DNA of 64,000 bases, from NCBI RefSeq assembly GCF_020382885.2, contig NC_058499.1:9595872-9659871 (forward strand). The letters run 5' to 3'. Source of the stretch: Scatophagus argus. Taxonomy: Eukaryota > Chordata > Actinopteri > Scatophagidae. Shown in pieces: positions 45,159 through 59,690 of this stretch (positions are counted from its first letter, which is position 1; each line of letters starts with the position of its first letter). The translations under genes and the position numbers were made by a program. The notes beneath the pieces were generated by a model, which had not been told where the DNA came from, searched no databases, and saw only the letters and a list, made by a program, of their open reading frames with translations.

Positions 45159-46947
45159 GTAAACAAGGCAGCATGAGAATCTTGCTTCTGAAAGCTTGTG
45201 ACGAATTTTAACTTTATCTTATTGCTTCACAGAAAAACACGCAACGTCGCCGAGCACTGACTTCACCAGACAAATGGGAAGTGAGAAATAAGCTGAACCC
45301 TCTGCAGTCTGCGTTCATAACATACAATTGTCAGACTCAAGTGATCAGCTAGTTCCTGATGATGGCTGAGTGTAATGTACAGTATGGGCCAATCGTATCT
45401 GCATGCATTTTACTGAATATTTGAGAGACATAATTGAACATTAATTCAGGCTAATTCATTTTTTTCTGAGGGTAGACTATAAGCAATTACATTATATCTA
45501 TAACTAGTCAAAATATTTTTTATTATGGAACAGAGGAAAAGTAGAAAACAGCAACAGGAACCGTGTTGTTCAAGAGTTCTTTTCCCTAAACCGTCCACTT
45601 TTTAAAAAATCAGGATCCATTTTGGTTGATTTAGAGGCCTTTATAAACCATCTTAATTGTGCAAAAAGTCACCCTGGGTTATCAGACATGTTCACTGTTG
45701 TGTTGTTTCATGTTTCAATGCCCCCCGCTGGCAATTCAAATGCTGCTGTGATGTAACCTCAGAGCAACGTTAATGCTAATCCTGCACTCGTCCCTCACAC
45801 GTGATAAAACCCAGATTAGAAAAAAAAATTTAAAAATCAGGTTTTTCTAAATTTGCTGTGCAGGAAAACATGACTGACTTGTTTTCTGTGCAGTCACAGC
45901 AAATCTCCAGTGAGATTTATTCATGTAGGAAAGTTTAGAAGAGTTACTGAACAGAGCCAAAACCAAAAGTGAAGTTTGGAATCGAGCTTGTTCCTCTTTT
46001 TTTGTTTGGCATTATGGTTTCAATTGAGGAAGTGTTGACCAAGAGAATGAAACCAGTGACAAAATGACTGAAATGTCCAGAGTCGCGGGGTCCATATAAC
46101 TCATTTGTGTTTGTGTTTGTGTTTTTTTTACCTAAAAATGTGTGAACTAAATCTCAGAAGTATTTAGATACAAAGACAGACATTAGACATCATGAGCTAA
46201 AACCAGTGCTTGAATCATATACGATCTTCTTTGTGCTTAAACAACCACCTTTTGACTTTTTCCTCCATTTCTCCACATTTATTGTGACACCTCTATAAAT
46301 TATACAATGATCCAAACAGTATTCCACTGTATTGTTTTCATGTTTGGCGCCTTGGGAATGGAAAGTTACCAGAGGCGATGTGTTGGATGTGATGAAACTG
46401 TTTCCTGTACTGCAGACAGAGCAAATGAGGCCCTCTGAGGGGCCTAATATGGTCTGACTTTCACAAGTGTCACTTAAGCCTACAGCAGCGGGGGTGATGC
46501 GTTCGAAGACGTGAGGGAGGACGCCTCTTTCACTATAAAACTTTGGCCATCGTTTGCTGCGGTTCATGCTGAAGTGGAAGCCTGGGGGGGAGCTTGATGT
46601 GCTTTCAAATATTTGCTCTGTCTCCATCTACTGGAAAGAAATGTTGGACTGGCCAGTATCTAGGCTAGCCTGAGTTCAGAGGCATAGAGGAGACAACCAA
46701 AATAGCTCATCGAGGCCCAAATTTATTTACCCTGCGCCTCGGAATTTGGCTCTTTTCGGCTGAGGTTGACAAATCAAAGAAATGAGAGCTTTGGGGGTTT
46801 ATCAGCATTTCAGACTTCCACGTATTGCTGAATTTCTTCCCCACCTCGAATACTGACAGCAGCAGCAGCAGCAGCAGCGGCAGCCAGGAGCGGAGTCCTG
46901 CTGTCCCGTGGAATTATCACGGCACCGAGGCGAGATACGCATGGAAC
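45159..46947. other. Head-to-head spi1a/tmem178b intergenic region
   Basis: About 1.8 kb that must contain both promoters. No TATA box stands out for either gene. A (CAG)7 tract lies in the presumed tmem178b 5'UTR. No exon or repeat family recognised. Confidence 0.4.
46857..46877 (+). repeat. (CAG)7 tract in presumed tmem178b 5'UTR
   Basis: Seven CAG units 70 bp before the tmem178b ATG. The frame is open through it, but no upstream ATG reaches it, so it is most likely untranslated. Confidence 0.8.
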
Positions 46948-48621
<1,674 letters not shown>

Positions 48622-49240
48622 CAGGCCGTCGCACATCTAACGGACACCTGTCTCATCCTGAAACAGTGACGAGCCCTGCTCCAGAGACACTTTCATCCAG
48701 GGGACTCATAGCGGGGGCACAGCCTTCGCGCAGCTTGGCGCAGAGACGGCACAGGACGCTGGCTCTCGCTCATATGAAAATGAAAGGGAGGTGACACTTG
48801 ACTGAAGACAAGTTCCTCTGGTGCTTATCCCCCCCGTCCCTCTCCCTCTTTATGAATGAAACTGTTCAGTGTTATTGCCTGCTCTTCAAGAGGAGAATAG
48901 TTACACAAATTATTCTTCCTGCAAATTCTGCTAGTTTGACCAGAAAAAAAAGAGAAAAAGAAACACTGGCAGAAGATCAATCAATAGCACAACTTTGAAA
49001 ATCTGTACTGAAGATCAAACTATGGACGTGTACTGTCACATTTCATTATGTACCCGTTCAAAACAAGATATGTAGGCTACATGTACTTTTTGAATTGTAT
49101 GTATGCAGATGCATTTGTGTTTATTTAAAGGAAAATATGAGCATTAAGACCAAACTGTGTTTGAGGGAAATGTTTTATTGTTCATGAGGTCTTATCCCAA
49201 TCATAATATTTTTGAGAAATAAAACAGCCATGCAAAAATT
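48622..49240 (+). other. tmem178b: tmem178b 3' untranslated region
   Basis: Follows the TGA at 48619-48621; AATAAA at 49218-49223 marks a likely end. No other feature. Confidence 0.55.
49218..49223 (+). terminator. Polyadenylation signal of tmem178b
   Basis: AATAAA about 600 nt after the stop, the first canonical signal in the UTR. Confidence 0.5.
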
Positions 49241-50595
49241 TTAACATTTTTTTCTTTTGCCTGTATAACACACTGAACCGACATGCTATAAACTTGTTTG
49301 CGGTCGCCTTTTCTCTTCTTATGACATGAGTTCACTGGTATGTCAACAAGCAGAGAGGTCTGCTAATGTAGTCTAAACTTTTACAGCATTAAACAGCAGC
49401 TGTTTATATTTCTTGTTAGTGCTACAAGGAGTCTGTTTTATTCAACCACTTCTGAATGCAGCGACCAGAGCTTGAGTCAGTGACCAAAGCTGAGTGACAA
49501 AAATAAAACAGTCCAAATAAAAATGAACAGAAAAAGTGAAGTGACCATTTGCTGTGAATTGCAGTGAAATAAAACCTCCTTTAATGAGCAAAAATGTCAT
49601 TAAAATTCACATGAAATCCAGATAAATGCACCAAAAGCCCTCTGTTCGCACACTTTATTCTGAAAAACATCGAAAATACACACTTGTATTCTAATTACCC
49701 ACTGTTTTTACTCCATTTACAACAATCAATCATTTCCCCACAGCTATAATGAGAAATTTAATTTGTCTGACATCCAGTTGAAGCGATGGCTTCGCTCATT
49801 TCCTGAGGTTTCTTTGCTCCTTTGCTTTTGTGTTGCTCAACAAAATTTATTTGTTATTATGTGCAGCTGCAACCATGAAATAAAAGCCCTGCTGTTGGTT
49901 AAGACCGGATTGACCACTGGAGACTGTGTTTTTGTAAATAATTATGAGTTCATTGCATAATAAGCGTCAGGCCTATTATAAACGCAGATAGAAAATCTAT
50001 AATGGATGATCTGCACAGTTTTAAAATCAATCATCATTTTACATTTAGTGCAGCAGGAATCTGCAGCTGCTTACTGCCCATGAATGACTTCACACAAACT
50101 GCAGCAGGGGAAGAAGTAGACCTGGTTCTTTGGTGAAGTTAAAGTATCCGTAACGCCCAAGAACAACCCATTAGAATTAGATTTATTTAATTCCATATTG
50201 AAACAAAAGTATCTGCAGTACAACGTATTGTATAAGAAGTCTTCCTCTTGCAGTGATTTAACATTGTTGCTGTATCGCCCTGAACTCTGTGCTTTATGTG
50301 ACACAAAACACCTGCAGCTTGGCTCATGTGTAATGATGAGAAAAGACTACATGTCCTGCATTGAAAAGTAACCCGATATTGTCAGCAGTCTAATCCTTCC
50401 TCCTACTCCTGGCTGGTTCAAAGTCACACAGTCGATAGTTTTGCACGTGAAATCTCTCGGTGGAAAGTGACGTCCAACTGGGTGTCAGATTAAAGTGGTA
50501 GATGAAGGGACAATATAAGTTTACTCCTGAACTGTAGATAAGTGCTTCAAATGTGAACGTGAGCGCAGAGTATCTGTGAAAGTAGGCTGTCTGAG

Positions 50596-51065
50596 CAGTG
50601 GTGGAAAATAACTACGCTACGTATACGTACTCAGCTATTGTGCAGCCTTGATGTACTTTAGTAACTCATTTTTCTGTCAGGTTGTACCTCTACAAGGCAA
50701 ATATTGTACTTTTAATTCCACTACATTTATCCTGCAGTTTCACTAGTTACTTTACAGATACTTCATTCAGAATTTGAATTAGTCTGTACTGTCACAACTA
50801 AGCTACTCAGCAGTATGTAAAGTAGTTCCAGTTAAGCTCCACCCTCACAAGCTGCAACACTGAAGTGCTTACACATGCATTTATAGTGCAGTTATATAAT
50901 GTATATGACTCCAAAATGGGCCAAGCTGCATGAGTACTTTTACTTCTCGTCCTCTGAGTGCTTTTTTGATGTGTTGAATTTTGAAGCCAGGGCTTTTACT
51001 TGCATCAGAGTATTTCTACACTGTGGTATTGCTCCTTTTAGTTTAGGAAAAGATCTGAGCGTCTC
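50596..51065 (+). repeat. CAGTGGTGGAA-ended hAT-like non-autonomous repeat
   Basis: Opens CAGTGGTGGAAAATAACTAC, a terminus seen on a very abundant fish repeat, and continues with CTTTTAATTCCACTACATTTAT and, towards the right, TTTTACTTGCATCAGAGTATTTCTACACTGTGGTATTG. The right terminus, normally the inverted TTCCACCACTG, is eroded. CAG-start inverted termini suggest a hAT-derived element. Confidence 0.65.
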
Positions 51066-53244
51066 TGCTGCTGTGTCGGAGTGAACATTAGACCGTGGTG
51101 AGGACATTGTTATATTCGTCAAAGATGTAAATTCATTCTACAATGGAGCATGAAAGTTCATTGTTTACAACAAAAGCGCAGTTTGACAAAACAAACTCAA
51201 GGTCTGCTTACCAGTTTTACAGCTCGGTTGTCATGTGTTGACCTGCTGATGAGGACCATGAGATGCTGTTCAAAACCTCCTGAAAAAGCCACTAAGCAGA
51301 CTTAAAATTATTCTGTCAAACTCTGTTATTTAAGCTTGTTGCATTAAGGATTCCCAAAGGAAAACATTTATTGGCAGATGTAGCTGAGGGATGGTAATAC
51401 TGTTAGTAGTGGTAGCAGTTGTAACAGACAGGAGTATTCACTGCAGTGATAATAATAGCAGGCAGCAGTTGAGTTCAAATAGCTCTCATCTTTCCAACAC
51501 CACAGAGGCACGAGGCTTTTGGGGCTTTGTGCTTCGCACAGGGAGGGATCAGCGTGTTCTCGGGTCAACTCTGGCCCGCATTCCTGACCTTTCTTTGTTT
51601 GTCCTTAAAAATATGTCAGTGAGAAGAATACTTAACACGCAGGTCTTCCTTCTTCCAGGGACTTGAAACAAATCTACAGAAAAAAAATACCCAACTATTC
51701 TTCTATAGGTGGGATGAATGATTTGAGCCAAAAGAGACTAATGAAGTAAGACGAGTGGGTTGCTTACGAGAGGTTTCATGACCAGCTCTGCTCTTACATA
51801 TCCAGTGGAAATTTTTAACCAGATCTTTTAATCAGATCCTGTGAGCCCTGTGCAGTGCCCCTGAAAATTAACCGCCACGCAGACATATAGGGTTTCTCTG
51901 TATATGGATATCCTGCAGCTCTTGGTTTTTTTGACGGAGTTGGCCCGCACAGCGCTGAGCTACAGAGAACTGTTTTTAAAAAAGGGGTCCCTCAGGGGAA
52001 GCTGGACTGTGAGGAAAACCAGACAGAGGAAATCACACCCAGTTGCGCCCATGGCAGCCCATCTGGCTCCCTCACATATGCAGAGACATTATCTCTGCGT
52101 AAAAAAAAAAAAAAAAAGAGGGCACACTTCTGGCAGTTACTTTGTGGTTGTAGCAGACTTTGGCTAAAACAAGAGCATTTAAAACGGCAGTTAAAACTAG
52201 AAAATAAACAGATTACTACCAAAGGCATTCAAAATATTAAATTCATAGCACTGCAAATTAAAACAGCGTGATGGTAGATTAGTTTGTGAGTTAATGTCTT
52301 TTAGGAATTCAAAACAACTTTCCTCCCATAAACATTTCTCTCTGAAAGATGTCGCATGTCGACACAGCGGAGTAGTTTTGCTTAGAGATTTAAACAAGCT
52401 GTAAGTCATTTATAAGTCTATTCTTTTTTTTTTTTTTTTTTTTTACTAAAACTGCATCATACAATCAACTCAAAATGTCAACACACAATATTTCATATCA
52501 CCACAAATATTAGAGATCACGACAGACCAAAGAGTAGATAAAGCTGAGAGCGACTGTCTCCGGACAAACATATTTCATACTTGAGTAGATTGTTTCCAGA
52601 TGGAAGTGGGAGGCAGTGACAGACTTCAGACGCCAATTAACCAGGGCCACTTGACAGACCAGTCAAGTCTGGCACTTGTGCCAACAACAAACACTGTGAC
52701 GTAGAAGACATGACAGAGGAGGAAAATCAAAAGTTCAGATTTCAAAGGTTTTCAGTCTTCAAAGGGCGGAGATGGTTTTTACAGTACAACACTGCATGGC
52801 AACGTAACAAACGCTTCAGGACACATGAGCAGCAGAGCACCGATGTTGGTGAAACATATGTTGTCTTACTTTAAAAATAAAAGGCAAATTAAAAACGTAT
52901 GTGATGAATTATTTGATCAGTAATAACCCACAGACCAAATTGCTGATATATTATTGATTAAAAGGCTGATAAATCCACTCAGGGGGCTTTTGTTTTCACA
53001 CTCCCTCCTGATTAAAACTTCTCCTCAGCGGTGGCACCCAAAGCTCCATGAAGACATAATTCATGTCCACATTTCCTGTTGTCCCTCCTGACTCAGAGGA
53101 ACTTGGAGATGTTTTTGTTCCAGCTCCATTTAATGACACATGTTGAAGGAATGGGGATAACCCAAGGTGAAGGATATTCGAGATACTCAGGAAGAATATT
53201 CATAAGCCGCAATCAACTTTCCAGTTGTTTGTTGAACTGGAGGG

Positions 53245-53246
<2 letters not shown>

Positions 53247-53283
<37 letters not shown>
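53247..53283 (+). repeat. (CT)n(CA)n simple repeat
   Basis: Compound dinucleotide tract about 150 bp beyond the fibin stop. No function suggested. Confidence 0.9.
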
Positions 53284-53430
53284 TCACTGTGATTCATGTC
53301 ACTTTTGGACACATTACATAGACTTGCATTCATTTCAGCTTATGCCCCCAATTCGACAAGCCCTCCCAATTCTATCAATTCTGCAGTCTGAAATGTAGTC
53401 CCCCAGAGACAGCAAGCTGCAGTAAGCCCA

Positions 53431-54060
53431 CTATGAGCCAACATTAAGATACTCTGTCTTCAGGCGGCTCAGTCTGGTGCCGTGGCTGCGGATGATAAGA
53501 GACAGAAGCTCGTGTTTATCTTTAAGTCCCACAGAGATGTCCGTAGTGGACCTCAGAGCGTCCCTGATGTCACTCACTTGCTTCATTACGTAGCCGTTCA
53601 GCTGTTGCTCCTCTCTCAGCTCAGTCTCTTGACTCTGTTTAAACTTCACTTCCAGCTCCTGCAGAGACTTGTCCACGCTTGAGAACGCCTCGCCGATCTG
53701 GGAGACCTCTCGCTGGAGGAACTTGCCGTAGGTGTCCTCTCCGTCCAGGTCGTGCGCCACAGTCCGGCCGATGCCCTCCAGTAGCCGCGCTGCGTCCTCC
53801 GCCTGCAGCTTGGTTATGATGAAGTCGTCCCGCACCACGGAGTCCCTCTCTTCAGAGGCCCCGCATGGATACACATCGGAGAACTTAAACAGCATCTGGC
53901 ACTCCTCCGGGTCTTCAGTCTCCTCGTAATCCCCGTCCGGAACAAAGAAGTGATGGAAGGTGCCGTTGGATATCTCCGGTTGGAGCGGCCCGTCGTAGAC
54001 AGCTGAGCAAAACGGCAAAGTTGTGACCAGGATGAGCAGCGCTGTGACGGGGTCCATCAT
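53431..54060 (-). CDS. fibin: Fin bud initiation factor homologue, single exon
   Basis: Secreted factor reported to act upstream of tbx5 in pectoral fin bud initiation. One uninterrupted exon of 209 residues (human FIBIN 211). Seen: signal peptide MDPVTALLILVTTLPFCSA; then YHHFFVPDGDY-type HHFFVPDGDYEETEDPEECQ, RDSVVRDDFIITKLQAEDAAR, a glutamine/glutamate-rich helix KFKQSQETELREEQQLNGY that looks coiled-coil, and the strongly conserved end DISVGLKDKHELLSLIIRSHGTRLSRLK. The open frame continues upstream to an ATG at 54129, but that longer start puts 23 charged residues before the signal peptide, so I chose 54060. Confidence 0.92.
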   Translation of the reverse strand: MMDPVTALLILVTTLPFCSAVYDGPLQPEISNGTFHHFFVPDGDYEETEDPEECQMLFKFSDVYPCGASEERDSVVRDDFIITKLQAEDAARLLEGIGRTVAHDLDGEDTYGKFLQREVSQIGEAFSSVDKSLQELEVKFKQSQETELREEQQLNGYVMKQVSDIRDALRSTTDISVGLKDKHELLSLIIRSHGTRLSRLKTEYLNVGS

Positions 54061-54686
54061 GCACCTCCTCTCTCTCTCTTTGGCGAACAGCATCTGCACT
54101 GGCAGCCGGATCCAGCGCACAGTTTTCATCCCTGCTCATGTTACACAGTCCCCCGTCACCTAAAAGGCGCAGGCCACTTGTTTCAAATCAGGAGGGCCCC
54201 TGGTGGCCCCCGCTTCAACCCCGCAGTGTCAGCGCGGTCAGGAAGCTGCTCTCCAGCAAAAGTCACACGATACGTGGGTCTATAATCAGTCAGATGACTT
54301 TGAAGCAGGATTTAGATAAGTTTGCCAACTTTTTCATTCATTTACATTTAAAAAGAGAACTTTTTTTTTTGCAAATGCTTTTTGTGCATTTTACCACAAC
54401 AGTATTTAAGAGTTACCCTGTGGTTCTTGTTTAAACTGCTGCCAATAGTTTTTATTATTATTATTTTAGTATTATTATTTTCTTTTTAGCCTGCATAACT
54501 CATTCAGTTGTATGGCCCTGACTGTGATATTACAACTAACTGTATAAATAAGTGAACTGAAAATCCCGTATTAAAAAAATCACAGTGCCAAATTCACATT
54601 ATCAAAAGGAAAGGAAATCAGACCAGTTATTTTAACTTCTAACAAAACTTGCAAGAAAATAGAACAAATGGTTTGCTGTTTCTTCG

Positions 54687-54717
<31 letters not shown>

Positions 54718-57700
54718 AGCAGAAACAGGCTGAATAGGTTTTCCAATACGTATGCATAACTTTTAACCATAAATTAGTGTGTATTAGAGGAGCTCTTCAA
54801 TGCTGCACTTCCATTGGATTTCCTGACTGTGAGAGTGCAGTTAGAGCTCACTGATGACTTCAGTCAGGTGATTACGTTACTGCACAGAGGGAGGGTCCTC
54901 TGGGCTACGATCCCCTCTGCTGCACATCCTGACTTGGATAATTACATCATCACAGGGTGGTCTCCAATACGGCTCTCATCATGGCAGAAAAACTGGAAAC
55001 ATATGGCAAGCTGTAAATACAGAGCTGGAAATATCTCTTTTCGTCCTCAGTAAGATGCATCTGTTCATGTTCCATATGTGGAGTGTTTGGTTGTGTTTTT
55101 GTTGCCACACAACATAGAAGAGACAGTATAATGAAACACATAAGGTGTGGGAATATCAAAGAACTGATTTAATCTAAACTAAACTAAAAGCCACAAGCAG
55201 ATTTCACCAACAGCAGGGGAGAAACGCAAGATTCACTTTGCCGGTGGGCAGAATACACGTCGGTGTCAGCTAGACAGTCAGCAGTAAAGCTAAATGGAGG
55301 GCAGCCCCTTTATGTCAGACTGTGAACTGAGAGGAGAGTACAGCGCTTATTGACGAACAGGGCGATTAATCAGATGCAGATCAATGTGTCGTGGTGCCTT
55401 CACTGCAGGTTCACCTCCTTTGTCCACCATTCACATGTCACGGTTTTCCTGCGTCTTGTCCTTGTATACTCTGAGCTGCATTTAAAGCAGTAATAACTTG
55501 TTAACTGACTGACTTTTTACATTTTTTATGCCACTGAGGGGAACTTTTAGCCTGTTAGCCACGGTTTTGGTCTCTAACAACTCCACCAACATCTGGCTCT
55601 TTAGCTGCTAAATGCTCCCTCTCTGCTCACTAGTTAAATATGAACTTTGAGCAGGCAGTGTGCAATAGGTTTTCAGAGCTTTTTCACTGTAAGAAGTGGC
55701 CTTTTGCAGCTGGAAATGATGCTGATAAGAGCAGCAAGATTGAAACAAAACAGTAATGAGCCAGAAAACCAAAACAATGAGCTGAGAGATTTAAAAAAAA
55801 GAGTTAAAAATCTCAGATCTGTGGGGAGCTGCAGGGTCCAGTGATATCTGAGAATATCACGTGGGAAAAAAAAAATCATTCACATTACACCCAATGTTTT
55901 ATCTATTGTTATTGTTGAAGCTTTAAAGACTTCATCCTTTTATGTAAATTCTTCCAGACCTGAACTGAAGCTGATCTCTCTGCAAAATGAGGTCTTTGGG
56001 ACTATTTCTGACACAGACACAGTTTGCAACTTCTCTTGCATTTATTTTTAAAGTCTCAGCCCAACAGTAGCACATGATAGATCTGTACAAGTTGTGTTGC
56101 ACCGCAACAGTGCAGTCATAACATTTCGGTAAAAAGTTGTGGAAATGTTGTACAGTTAAGAACAAATGTGGGAAACTTTGAGGAAACCGTGAACGCACAT
56201 GCTTTGCTTTTCTCAACAACTTTAATTTTGGGTCACCAGAGCAAAGCTGTTTAGGAAAAAAAAAAAAAGAGTTGTTTGTTTGAAAAACAACTGTTGTACT
56301 GCTGTACACACTTAGATGAAGGATACCAGCTAAGCCAGCTTGAGGCTTCGGGTTTTCTCTGTTTCTTCTAAAGTAAAACACCTGAATAAATACAGCGTCA
56401 CTCAACGTAAACACTGACTGAGCAAACTGACCGGCCCGCCAAAGCAGAGCGGGGTACTGCAGGGCAAAGCTGCCTGAAAACAGATGTAACAACAAACATA
56501 TTTTAGCAGAGTCGGGAGGATGTTGATCCTGTTCTGTATAATGTGTGTGTGTGCGTATAAGGCAGCAGATTGGACAGATGCCTTTCAGATGGTGGTGATG
56601 GAGTTCCTCTCAGAGCAGCCTGCAGGCTGTGTGGGAGGCTGCAGAGACGTGCAGCTGACTCTCAGTCTCACTGTGAATCGTAATGAATTCATGCTCATTA
56701 CAGTGTCAAAAAAAATAATTCGATTTGCTAATTCATTTCAGTTTTCAGTTTTCTTGCTTTGAATTTTTTAGAGGAATTTAGATAAAATAAAATAAAATTA
56801 TAAATTATATTGCATAGAAATAGTAGAATAATCAGGATAAAAGAGTTATTTTTCACCAAGAATGAAAATTTTGGCAATGATCCTCATGCTTGTGGCCAAA
56901 TTAGTGCTTTAGCAGTATGTTGTTTTATTCTTGCCAAATCTGGACCGATCGCTTCACATACAAACATATCCAGAGCAGCTGCATATTGATAATGATTACC
57001 TAAAAATCTAAAGCACCAATGCATCAGAGTTTTCATCTAACAGAAAAGTCTTACGTTAAGACTCACACAGGGGAAAACCCAGCGAAGCAGAGCAAGTTAT
57101 CTCTCCACGGTCAGAAACTTCAATAGACCATAATACAACACAGCCTCGAGACGCATCACTCTGTGCTATCTTCACCTGCTGTAGTATTATAACCACTGCC
57201 AGTTTTTGTTTCTCTCTTCCTACACATATGAAACACATTTGACTGGGGACACTTAAATAAGCCCACACACGCAACCGTCATCCAAAAGCAGGTCACGAGC
57301 CTTCTGGAACGTGGGTGCATTAAAAACGGATCCGCTGGAAACGAACCCACTGAAGGTTAGAAACGTGCGTTCAACAGTACGAATGAGAGTAGGTGCTGTG
57401 ATCACAACCCTGATAGTGTTGTTAATTGGAACAATGCTGATTACAAATAAACATAGGTTTCAATTCTGAGAGACGACATGTGGAAGCACGTTTTATGTTC
57501 TTAATCAGCCCAAAATGAGATGATGAGAGATGCTACAATGTTCAAACCCTGATTCTGCTCTTCCTCCAACAATAAACACATGCACAACTGTCTTTGTGAA
57601 TCATCCTTAAATCAAGTCAGAATTACGTAATATTACATGTTAACAGGTGAAGAGGATCACTTCTAAGGATGAAGTCCTTCAGCCTCCTCAGTCTGCTCAT

Positions 57701-59264
57701 CAGACTGTAATCTTCCTGCACAAACCCCAGACAAATCTGTTGTCATGACATCAAGCGGTTGTTGCTCTTCCACTAGTGATTTCAAGCTCTCCGTTTCACA
57801 GGCTCATGCTGTAATAAGCTTATCTAATTTCCAAGAGAAGTTTCCAGGTTTTCAGGACTGAAGGTTGCAGTTTCAATGGCTATAAAATTTGTATATTTAA
57901 ATTTGAACAATAAGTGCTGTGGCTGTTAGCTTCAGTGCTCTTTAGGACTAACAGACATTTGTGCAAACACAAAACCTGCTTAATGTTATTTACAGATGAT
58001 TCTGCACTGCACATCACAGACATAAACCAGCAGGACACCAAGCAGTTGCAATATATATCACATTTTTAGATGTGAGGAGGACAATATGGTGGATGAACCT
58101 GTAGCTGCTTTCTCTGGAGCCACCTGCACTTTAGTGACACTGACTGCATCCTGCATAGGAGGACAAATTACACAACAAAGGGCCAAAATTTAGAATCATT
58201 ACACTTTACAAAAGCATGGGTATGAATAACTTAATCAAATGCGGCACAATTGCTTATTTTTGTTTTTCCTATAACATCAAATCTAACATACAAATACAAC
58301 TTGTTACGCTATCAATTATGTAATTAAAAGTTTTAGGAGTAGATCGAGTGTAGTTGTATTTACAGCAAATCAGACTAGCTCAGCTCAGTTATTCCTTAGT
58401 GCTGCAGGAGGTTTGATGGCAGGTTGTGTTGCCTTGACCCTCTGCAGAGGTGTCAGTTCCTTCATCCATCCAATGCTGAAAAGTAATTTGAGACTGCTGC
58501 TTCTCTGTGCAGGAGGCTTTACTCGGGTCAACTCATCTGTCGCTGCGGTTACTCGCATCTGAATCTCACCCCGCTGTCACCCAGCCAGGCATTTTACCAG
58601 CAGGCCTGCTGTACTGTTATCTTCACCAGCTGCTGTGCAAAATACATTATATAAAAAAAGAATCTGTTTGGTACTTGAAATTCTCAGTAATTCTCAGACA
58701 ACAATCTCAAAATTGCCTACATTTTCTGCATCAACAGTTTATGATTTTAAACAAGGCATGTTGATAAGAAATATGCTGACCATCTGTGAACAGGGACGCT
58801 TCTCTGAAAGTGCAATAGCTTAACAAAACTTGACAAGAGTCTAAAGCCACACAAGTGTCAAGCAAGGATTTATAGACACAGTGACATGCTAACATCATCA
58901 GCAGGTATGATGTTCATGTTCACTCATCTCCGTTTAGTATGTTAGTATGCATTTTCTAATCAACACTAAGCATAAAGTGGAGCTGATGCTGATAGTTAGT
59001 ACGTTTGTAGGTATTTAAGCAAAGTACTGGACCGATTCTGATCTGAGATTGGTGCTAGATGAAAAATAAAATGAGCAAATATGAAAATGTAGTTCATCCT
59101 CTAGCTGTCAAGACATTTCATTCAGGACATCAGTTGTCAAACTCATTGTGGTTTAGAGAAAAAGGGGGAATCAGTAAAGTCAGTGGGGTTCAGCCTCTGG
59201 GGAACATGAAGCTAATACTCATTAAGATGTCAGTAAGTTTGGAGGACTTCAGCTGTAGACATGG
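54061..59264. other. Gene-free region downstream of the fibin promoter
   Basis: The first few hundred bases beyond 54060 should contain the fibin 5'UTR and promoter; no TATA box stands out. The rest is AT-rich, with a CT/CA repeat at 54686-54717 and short homopolymers. Open frames here are short or lack any family features. I see no exon, RNA gene or clear transposon. Confidence 0.45.
54686..54717 (+). repeat. (CT)n(CA)n simple repeat
   Basis: Compound dinucleotide tract similar in form to 53247-53283. Confidence 0.9.
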
Positions 59265-59690
59265 ACACAAGGTGTAAAATGAACAAAAGCAATTTAATAA
59301 ACCAAAAGGACACAAAAGCAGAAAGACTCAAAGCAGCCAGAACGGCAGGCATAAAACAGTCCAAACAGAGACTAATCTAAACTGAAAAATCAACAACAGC
59401 AGTCCAAAAGGCAAGCAAAGAAAATTACCAACACAGGAGATTTAACGGAAGCAAAATGAAGAAAATGATGGTGGAAGAAAGATACGACAGGGAACAGAGA
59501 CAACTCAACAAACACAGCAGGAAGACACAGCAGAGCTTACATACACAAAGGAGACTTGACAGAAGTGAAAACAATCAGGGTGGGGCTGGCTAGCAAAAGT
59601 GGAGGGAAAACAGACACAGACAGGAAATGTAAAGGGGAAACAAGACGTGAGACGAGAAAACTGCAAAATAAAACAGGAACCAACTAAACA
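59265..59690 (+). repeat. Purine-rich interspersed repeat, unclassified
   Basis: A strongly A/G-rich strand with CAATTTAATAAACCAAAAGG, AAAACAATCAGGGTGGGGCTG and AAGGGGAAACAAGACGTGAG. Text like this recurs in many fish genomes as an interspersed element, from memory. I cannot see termini or a coding part, so the class is left open. Confidence 0.45.

Larger units (their letters stand above)
49241..53430. other. tmem178b-fibin intergenic region
   Basis: About 4.2 kb without a recognisable exon. It holds a hAT-like repeat (50596-51065), an A15-17 run near 52100, a long T tract at 52424-52444 and a CT/CA simple repeat (53247-53283). The part next to 53430 should include the fibin 3'UTR, but I see no clear signal for its end. 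Confidence 0.45.

Noticed and set aside
46825-46947. In-frame 41-residue N-terminal extension of tmem178b with a poly-Ser run
   Set aside because: The upstream first codon is TTG, not ATG, and the poly-Ser comes from a CAG repeat that is most simply 5'UTR. MAAMRT aligns with the human start.
54061-54129. Upstream ATG extending fibin by 23 residues
   Set aside because: It would put a long basic stretch in front of the signal peptide; the shorter form gives 209 residues, close to the human 211.
55932-56495. 187-codon minus-strand open frame
   Set aside because: No recognisable family, no splice context and phenylalanine/asparagine-rich AT-driven composition; a chance frame in intergenic DNA.
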